Shown here: in pieces, positions 57,320 through 64,000 of the stretch
Numbering within the stretch: the first letter of the stretch is position 1
How the letters are laid out: every line of letters starts with the position of its first letter
NCBI GenBank assembly: GCA_039602395.1
Contig: JBCNJP010000023.1
Span: 88,839,578 to 88,903,577, forward strand
DNA: 64,000 nt
Direction: 5' to 3'
Source: Deinandra increscens subsp. villosa
Lineage: Eukaryota; Streptophyta; Magnoliopsida; Asterales; Asteraceae
Translations under genes and position numbers: made by a program
Notes under the pieces: model-generated
Databases searched by the model: none
What the model was told of the DNA's origin: nothing
Seen by the model: the letters and a program-made list of their open reading frames with translations, nothing else

Positions 57320-60300
57320 TCAGGAGGTTGAATGAGAACGCAGCTTGTTGGCAACATATAGCAAATGACTAATGTTTGTTGACGGATAACTTTGGAGTAA
57401 CTTGAGGTTGGCAGTAAAATCTCCTGCGAGTAAACGTCTCCTGACGAGAATAAGCATCGCACAACATACCCGAAGCAACGTCTCCTGCAATTTCAACATA
57501 TTTTTTACGTTTAATTTTTATATAACTTTTAATCAGCTTCATATTTTTTCCTCATAATCAAAACAAAATATGACAAGTAAACCAAAACTAAAGCAAGAAA
57601 CGGGTAAAATATTAAGGCCGGTAAAAATAGTAGGTCACATGGGTTGACCTGCCAACTTTTTCTTGTCAATCATTTTCAGTTTTAGTATGGTAAATATGAC
57701 AACAAAAGTCAAATGACTCAAATCCCATCTTCACATAAATGGGTAGAAAAATAATGCATTAACTCACCTGAGGACCTTCTGGGTCACTTAAGAGTGTGTC
57801 CCATATGTGAAGAATGTCAGCAAAATTGAATTCTTGGGTCAATAGAAGTGTTATCCATCTAAATGCATAGAATTGTGGATTGACCTGTCATTAAACAACC
57901 AGGGATTAATAAAACTTGGTCATAAGAAGTCTAATATGGAAATTTTAATGGAAAATTAATTTTAGAATGGTTTCAAATCTTGGTTTTAAAAAGCATGGGG
58001 CACTTCTAGGCTTCTATGTTCTGAAAGCGAGAGCATGAGGCCTTCTAAAGCGTTTAGGTCTCAAATGCCGAGACGCGAGCTTCATGTACGGGAGGCATTG
58101 CTCCCTTTACAGCAGAATACACTTTATGTACGGCCAAAAGCTGCATCTCTCTCGTATCTTTTACATATCAGGCTTCTTATCAGTAAATCATTCATATTTT
58201 CTACAAACCCCAATTTTGACCAGATGTGCATGAGGCACAGCCTCCAGGCCCTGAGGTGTTTTCCAGATCACCTCACGTGCTTTTTAAAACCAAGTTTCGA
58301 ATAACCGGACAACTGTAACAATTTCTTACTTTGGTCGTGAGTTCAAGATGTCGCCATAGCTCTTCATCGTGATGTTTCAAGAGCTGTGACATCTTTGAAA
58401 TTGTTGAACGAATGCCAACAACACTGTTATCAAGTTGCTTACAGAAATTATCTCTACACCCACTTAATAACTCAACAAAACAAAAGAAAGTGTCTGCTTC
58501 AGCATTTACCTGCGAAAGTTTTATATTTAAAATAAAAGTAAATTTGCATATGAAGATTAGCAATTAGAAAACGAAAATGCAAAATTTACGCCTACACTTA
58601 CCACAAAGTCCTCGTTGGGGTCATTCTTGAAAACATAGAACAAGGGAGCCAAAATTTCATTCATTCCTTGAACATATCTTATACCCGGGTTGAGCTTTGC
58701 ATATATAGTTAGAATATTTTTCAAAGCTTCCTGAAAGTATGAGACAACTTACGGGTTAAAACAGTCTGGGTGGGTTAGCACTGACCTGCTGATGTTTTGT
58801 CTGACCTCTTTTTTAATGTTAACGTGTTAATTAGGACTATAAAAACGATATTAATCTCAATCACTGAAAAACTGTTTAGGAGGTTGTACGCACTGAAAAT
58901 AAAGGCTACTTTTAACCTGTTTAACACGGTCCCCTTCAAGCTAACTTCTTTTATTAACCCGTATGAGATGAAACGCAACACACATAGATCCATTGGCAAG
59001 CGCAACCAGTAAGCAAGCTCGGGATAAAATGTAAAAAAATTTGAATGGTGTACCTGATTAGCTTTTGCAGAAGCCGAGTCACCAGAGAAGAAATGCATGT
59101 CTGGATGTGTGCGCTTCACATCACGGTCTATCTGCTCAATGATCTCAGTGTCCTACAATTAAGACAAGCAATAAACATCAGCCTGGTCATTAGATATAGC
59201 CATTTCGGCATTTTGAGCCTGGTCATTACATATGGCCATTTTGACATGTATACAACTATACTTATAAATATGTTTTATCATAAGAGGTCAAACGCAACTT
59301 TTTAAACTAGCTTAAAAGGAGACAGGTTAAACAAATCGAAAGTCACCTGAAATCATAAAACCTTCTAAATCAACTTACAAGTAAAACTTGATTATCAATG
59401 GAATGATAAAAATTGGAGATCACTGTTAAACACTAATTATTTACATAAACTAGATTTTTTGGACAAAATGTGTTTTCACTTTTCAATCAACCCATCCGTA
59501 CCAATATTAGCCTTTTTTACTTGTACCCAGCCTCAGTTGGCCATTTTACTACCTCTATAGAGTACAGACAATTACATGCATAGGAATCACAATGTTGGCT
59601 TTAAAGAAACTAGACAAACCAAATGCCAACCAGGGCAGTGCTATAAAACGCAAGCTAACCCTATTTAACCAAAAATCTTGAAAGAATATTGACTTTAACT
59701 TCATGAAACACACTAACTGAATGCATAACATCAAACAAAACTGAACCTTTTACTCGATATCACTCAAGTAAAAAAAATAAAAATATTAAGCTTGGAAATC
59801 AGAAGTCTGAATATTCCCACAACAATTATTTAATATCATATTTGAACCAAAACTGTAGCTCTCATTATCTCTAATAAGATGAAGAAAAAATGCCAAGATG
59901 GTTTCTGAAAAAAGAATTATGGCAATAAATATCTATAGTGAAGTGGAGTCGTACAATGTACCCTGAGTAAGAAACTCTTCCCTAAATAGAACATAGCACC
60001 AGGAAGAAGATTTACATACTATCTGTATGCAAAAGCATGTGGATCCTTTTATTGTTCACATACCATCAAAGAATAAACATCGTATCAACAATCAGCATAA
60101 CATATCAAGTTTAATATTTGGAAAGCACAATCATTGGCATACAAAGAACTGCATATGGCTTACATAGTTACATTATTAAAAATGAAAAACATTGCATAAA
60201 AACATATATTGCTGAAGCTCGTACCTGAAAGAATTGATTCCAGACACTTGTTTTCCCTAGACTCAAAGGATGCTCCCCCTCAGGTATCTCTGACCTTGAG

Positions 60301-62612
60301 AGTAAACCCTTGTCTTCACAATTTTGAGAAGATGTAGACTCTTCCAATTCCCTAGTGATTTCTGTCTGACTAGCCACAGAGATTCAGAATCCCGAACTTT
60401 AAGCAATCAAATACAACTTTGAAAAGAAAATACAACTTCTGTGACTAATCCCATTATTTAGCTATATACTTATTTATCACTCAGATTCAGCTTCTCTTCA
60501 AATAACGCACACTGCAATCATGAACTAAGGTCCTTTAACTAAAACTTACTGGATTCTTTAGAAGATCCTCTTTAAAATTCCTGTACTGAGACCTCTTCTT
60601 CGCCAATTCTGATGGCCAAAGCCCCTTGTCTCTGGGAAGATATGCTAACAACAGCTGTAAGAATAAATATGTATCAAATTAATCTTCCCATTTCATAACA
60701 TGCAACAGAAAATGAAAAAAAAAATTGTTGTCAAGCAAAACATCGCATGATATTCATAATTTTCCTTTTATATTTTGGTCCTTGGTTTTGAAAAGCACAA
60801 GAAGCTGCATTTAGGTCCCAAAGGCCAAGGCGAGAACTTCACATGGTTTTACCCTATGTACAACTCACAAGCTTTATGTACAACCAAAAGCAGAATCTCT
60901 TGTGCATAACCACCCTTAATCAAGTGAACCATTCACAATCCCTTAATCGTGTTTGGTCGTTTTTTCATATTGGCCTTCTACATACCCTAATTTTGACCAA
61001 ATGCATATGAAGCACCCGCCGCAAGGCTCTAAGAGGTTTTCAAAATGGCCTCGCGCCTCAGGTACGCTTTTTAAACCAAGATACGGTCTTCAACTGAAAC
61101 TATGATTTGAATGCAATAAAATGACAATGAAGTTCATCTCCCTGGCATAACAAAGATCTATGTTAAATCAAACCTTCCACACAGTAGAACGAATGCCCGC
61201 ACCATCTGGAATACCAAGTGAAGCAAGTCTTTGCAGCTCTCCCATATTTATGGTCTTCCTTGAAAGCTACATTACAATGAAGTAAACAGATAAACTGAAT
61301 TAACAACTAATTCAACAGATTAGTGCACTATCATAATATCATTACTTAATTCTCTTCTTCCTTCTTCGTTTCAACACAATCACAATAAAATTACAATAAC
61401 ACACAACTACTGTTCTGATAAACGTTGGATCTCAACAAGAACAAAACAGCATAAACCCTAAATAACTGTATTCAACTCAAATAAAAACATGAGAGTAACA
61501 TTTTGACTATAATTTCGTATGTGAACAATTTCAACTGAAACTATGATTTCAATGCAATAAAATTACAATAACACACAGCTACTGTTCTGATAAATGCTGG
61601 ATCTCAACATGAACAAAACAGCATAAACCCCAAATAACTATATTCACCTCAAATAAAAACATGAGAGTAACATTTTGACTACAATTTCGTATGTGAACAT
61701 TTTCAACTGAAACTATGATTTCAATGCAATAAAATTACAATAACACACAGCTACTGTTCTGATAAATGCTGGTTCTCACCTCAAATAAAAACATGAGAGT
61801 AACATTTTGACTACAATTTCGTATGTGAACAATTTCAACTGAAACTATGATTTCAATGCAATAAAATTACAATAACACACAGCTACTGTTCTGATAAATG
61901 CTGGTTCTCACCTCAAATAAAAACATGAGAGTAACATTTTGACTATAATTTCGTATGTGAAAAATTTCAACTGAAACTATGATTTCAATGCAATAAAATT
62001 ACAATAACACACGGCTACTGTTCTGATAAATGCTGGTTCTCACCTCAAATAAAAACATGAGAGTAACATTTTGACTACAATTTCGTATGTGAACAATTTC
62101 AACTGAAACTATGATTTCAATGCAATAAAACTACAATAACACACAACTACTTTTCTGATAAAAGCTGGATCTCAACAAGAACAAATCAGCATAAGCCCCA
62201 AATAACTAAATTCACCTCAAATAGAAACATGAGAGTAACATTTTGACTATAATTTCGTATGTAACCAATTTCTAACCTCTTGTAGTAGCTGCGCTTGGCG
62301 AGAAGCGTCCTCACGAGGACTAATTTCACCATCAGTACTGCCGCTGCTCACCAACGGATCTCTTCCTTCCGTTCTCGGCGCCGGTCCAGTCGGAGCGGAT
62401 TTAGAGGGCGATTTGGTTCGGATTACAGTAGGAGTCGGCGGTGATTCACGCGTTTCGTGCACATAGGAAGTAACGGAAGAGGATTTTGAAGTGCGATCTT
62501 CGTGCGACGGAGATTGAGGAGGCGAAGACGGCGATTTAGGAGGCGGAGGAGTGGTGGCCGGAGAGGACCACATAGAACTGTTGAGCCACTCAGGAACTCG
62601 TTTGTTGACCAT
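57320..62612 (-). CDS. TBC-domain Rab GTPase-activating protein (TBC1D13/Gyp1-like), copy B, complete
   Basis: Nine exons on minus: 62277-62612, 61174-61266, 60550-60654, 60225-60365, 59054-59152, 58602-58730, 58330-58509, 57768-57884 and 57320-57484. All introns are phase 0 with GT/AG ends, giving 454 aa. Residues 1-112 are Ser/Pro-rich. The TBC domain spans about 113-420, with Arg239 (IDRDVKRT) and Gln279 (RYVQGMNE) as the two catalytic fingers. The last exon encodes RVCCAMLILVRRRLLAGDFT and the stop. The protein is expected on endomembranes, inactivating a Rab GTPase. The gene is intact and lies in the same orientation as copy A about 58 kb away. Differences from copy A are mostly silent. 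Confidence 0.95.
61440..62230. repeat. 131-bp tandem repeat in intron 1 of TBC copy B (about 5 units)
   Basis: ACTATGATTTCAATGCAATA recurs near 61540, 61712, 61843, 61974 and 62106. One interval is about 172 bp because of an extra AACAAAACAGCATAAACCCC segment; the others are about 131 bp. Copy A has about three units. Confidence 0.87.
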
Positions 62613-62922
62613 ATTGGTGGATCGATTTGGTGATGTTAGCTAGGGTTTCGATGCACACAGTGGAGGTGGTGTAGTGTGTGTTTGTATGGTTTGTTTGACA
62701 TATGTGCGTCTGGAATCTGGGCTTTGCGGCATCGTCTTCCTCGTGGAAGCGGGTCACGTGCTGAGTTCGTGTTTGGACTTCAAAGGCATGATTGATTTTA
62801 ATCGCACTTACATTTCAACATTCACGTGACGGTTTTTACCGAAATGATTATGGCTTAATAGTATCCGCCTATCCGGTTGTATAAGAGGGTTAAGTTTCAT
62901 CGTATACAAGTCACATAATTAA
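62613..62922 (-). promoter_or_regulatory. 5' UTR and promoter-proximal region of TBC copy B
   Basis: Nearly identical to 4538-4800 of copy A, then diverging where a MITE lies in this copy only. Confidence 0.45.
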
Positions 62923-63319
62923 GGCCCTATTTGGCGCAATAGCTGAAAAGATATCTATTAGCTGATAAACTAGCTGCTAGCTGATAAACTGATAAACTAG
63001 ACTCTAGCTGATAAACTAGAAGCTAGCTGATAAAAAATAACATTTGGTAAAAACTAGCTGATAAGCTAGCTGAAAAATATAAAATGACATAAACGTACAT
63101 GTCATAAATGTAAATAAAGGTATTTATTTATAAGTTAGGGAAAGGTAATACTGAAAATATTATAAAAACTAGTTAAAACGCTACTCCAACTAGCTTTTCA
63201 AAAGCTAGCTTTTTTGACGTTACCAAACGGGGCTTTTTAAAAAAGCTCCGTTTGGTACGTCAAAAAGCTAGCTTATAAGCTAGCTGATAAGCTAGCTTAT
63301 GGCGCGCCAAACACAACCT
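62923..63319. mobile_element. MITE present only in copy B of the duplication
   Basis: GGCCCTATTTGGCGC at the left and GCGCGCCAAACACAACC at the right are imperfect inverted repeats. The interior is made of AGCTGATAAACTAG and GCTAGCTTATAAG words. It includes a ~35-bp-arm palindrome around 63210-63278 (GACGT, ACCAAACGGGGC and inverse). The matching place in copy A (about 4830-4865) has no such insert. Confidence 0.65.
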
Positions 63320-63419
63320 AAAAAAACATGACGGTGTTTAGCTTGAGTATTTATTCGATTGTAATGATTTGGTCTAGTGATTATGGTAAACAAGAAAATT
63401 GTATGATTAGTGATCACGA

Positions 63420-63610
63420 TCCCTCTAGCTTAGTGGTAGCCAGGTGGGTTCTTCTAGGAGAGGTTGTCGGTTTGAGCGTATGCGTAACGAGGCGGTTTCA
63501 CCTGGTTGTTGGGGTTTCCGCCTATGAGGGATTTTCGAGTTGAACCTGAAGCGTCAAATATACAGGGGCGTTTAAAATCCCGTTACATAAAGACTCGAAA
63601 AAACGTTGTT
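63420..63610 (+). repeat. SINE-like sequence, paralogous to 5010-5210
   Basis: TAGCTTAGTGGTAGCC and the later TATGAGGGATTTTCGAGTTG block match the copy near 5030-5135. Box B is altered (GGTTTGAGCG). Confidence 0.4.
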
Positions 63611-63889
63611 AAAAAAATTATATGGTTGGCCTAAAAAACTTATCTTTTGTTGTTTGTGATCACCATCAAGCTAGACCCCATCACACCTCATATTACATTT
63701 AAGAGGAGGTGTTCGGGGCATTATCAACATCACAATCCCTCTATAACATCTCATTATAAATAGTCTTAGATTAAATATTATTGGATTATTCAATAATTAT
63801 TTAAAAAAATTAACTATCAAAATAAGATATTATTGGAACAATTAGAGTCTTAGATTAGACTTTATTGGAACAATTGGGTCCCTCTTAAA

Positions 63890-64000
63890 GTGTGTGTTTT
63901 TGCACGGAGAGTCTGTATAGATCGGATTTCGTCTACATTGAATCTTAAGAGACGTGGACTCGAGATCAACACCATGTGTGAAGGCTACCAGACGCACAAC
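63890..64000 (+). pseudogene. Start of LINE remnant, runs off the right edge
   Basis: CTTAAGAGACGTGGACTCGA and ACCATGTGTGAAGGCTACC match 5505-5545 beside copy A. This extends the duplicated segment at least to the window edge. Confidence 0.65.

Overview
The window is nuclear DNA from a flowering plant, most likely a eudicot. An affinity to Asteraceae is only an impression from the style of the repeats. The evidence is AT-rich DNA, intron-rich genes of plant families, and nested LTR retrotransposons and MITEs that fill most of the sequence. A run of exactly 500 N (44487-44986) marks an assembly gap.

Layout. (1) 72-4537, minus: a TBC-domain Rab-GAP gene (TBC1D13/Gyp1-like), copy A, whose last exon lies beyond the left edge. 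It is followed by a SINE-like stretch and a LINE remnant (to about 5965). (2) 7088-10603, minus: a complete six-exon K/HDEL receptor gene (ERD2), 215 aa. (3) 11810-28202: a Ty1-copia element (element 1, coding on minus) with TSD GAGAC. A second copia-like element (element 2, 12986-21092, TSD CAGGA) is nested inside its 3' LTR. Element 2 has gag but no pol. (4) 28208-33738: gypsy fragments and degenerate repeats. (5) 33739-37132, minus: a three-exon X8-domain, GPI-anchored, PDCB-like gene with a foldback MITE in its large intron. (6) 37655-54400: a decayed copia element (minus), a long gypsy LTR with its leader (plus), the gap, a hAT-like element that itself contains a Pack-MULE-like element, and a rearranged gypsy element (minus). 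(7) 54400-57100: MITEs. (8) 57320-62612, minus: a complete second copy (B) of the TBC gene (454 aa, nine exons), in direct orientation to copy A. The homology continues through SINE- and LINE-like sequence to the right edge.

The host genes have no evident joint pathway. ERD2 and the TBC protein act in the secretory and Rab-traffic system; the X8 protein acts at the cell wall and plasmodesmata.

The most interesting signal is in the two copia elements. Both LTRs contain the same splice-donor context, AG|GTATATCTAA, and both have a good acceptor at the start of gag. In element 1 the LTR exon is an open, ATG-initiated, 169-codon Ala/Pro-rich frame that joins in phase to gag. The predicted intron holds the primer-binding site and three hairpins. 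These share an identical 19-nt core, and their flanking arms differ between copies but stay largely self-complementary. That placement, present only in unspliced RNA, resembles a retroviral packaging signal. The interpretation is inference; the sequence pattern is directly visible.
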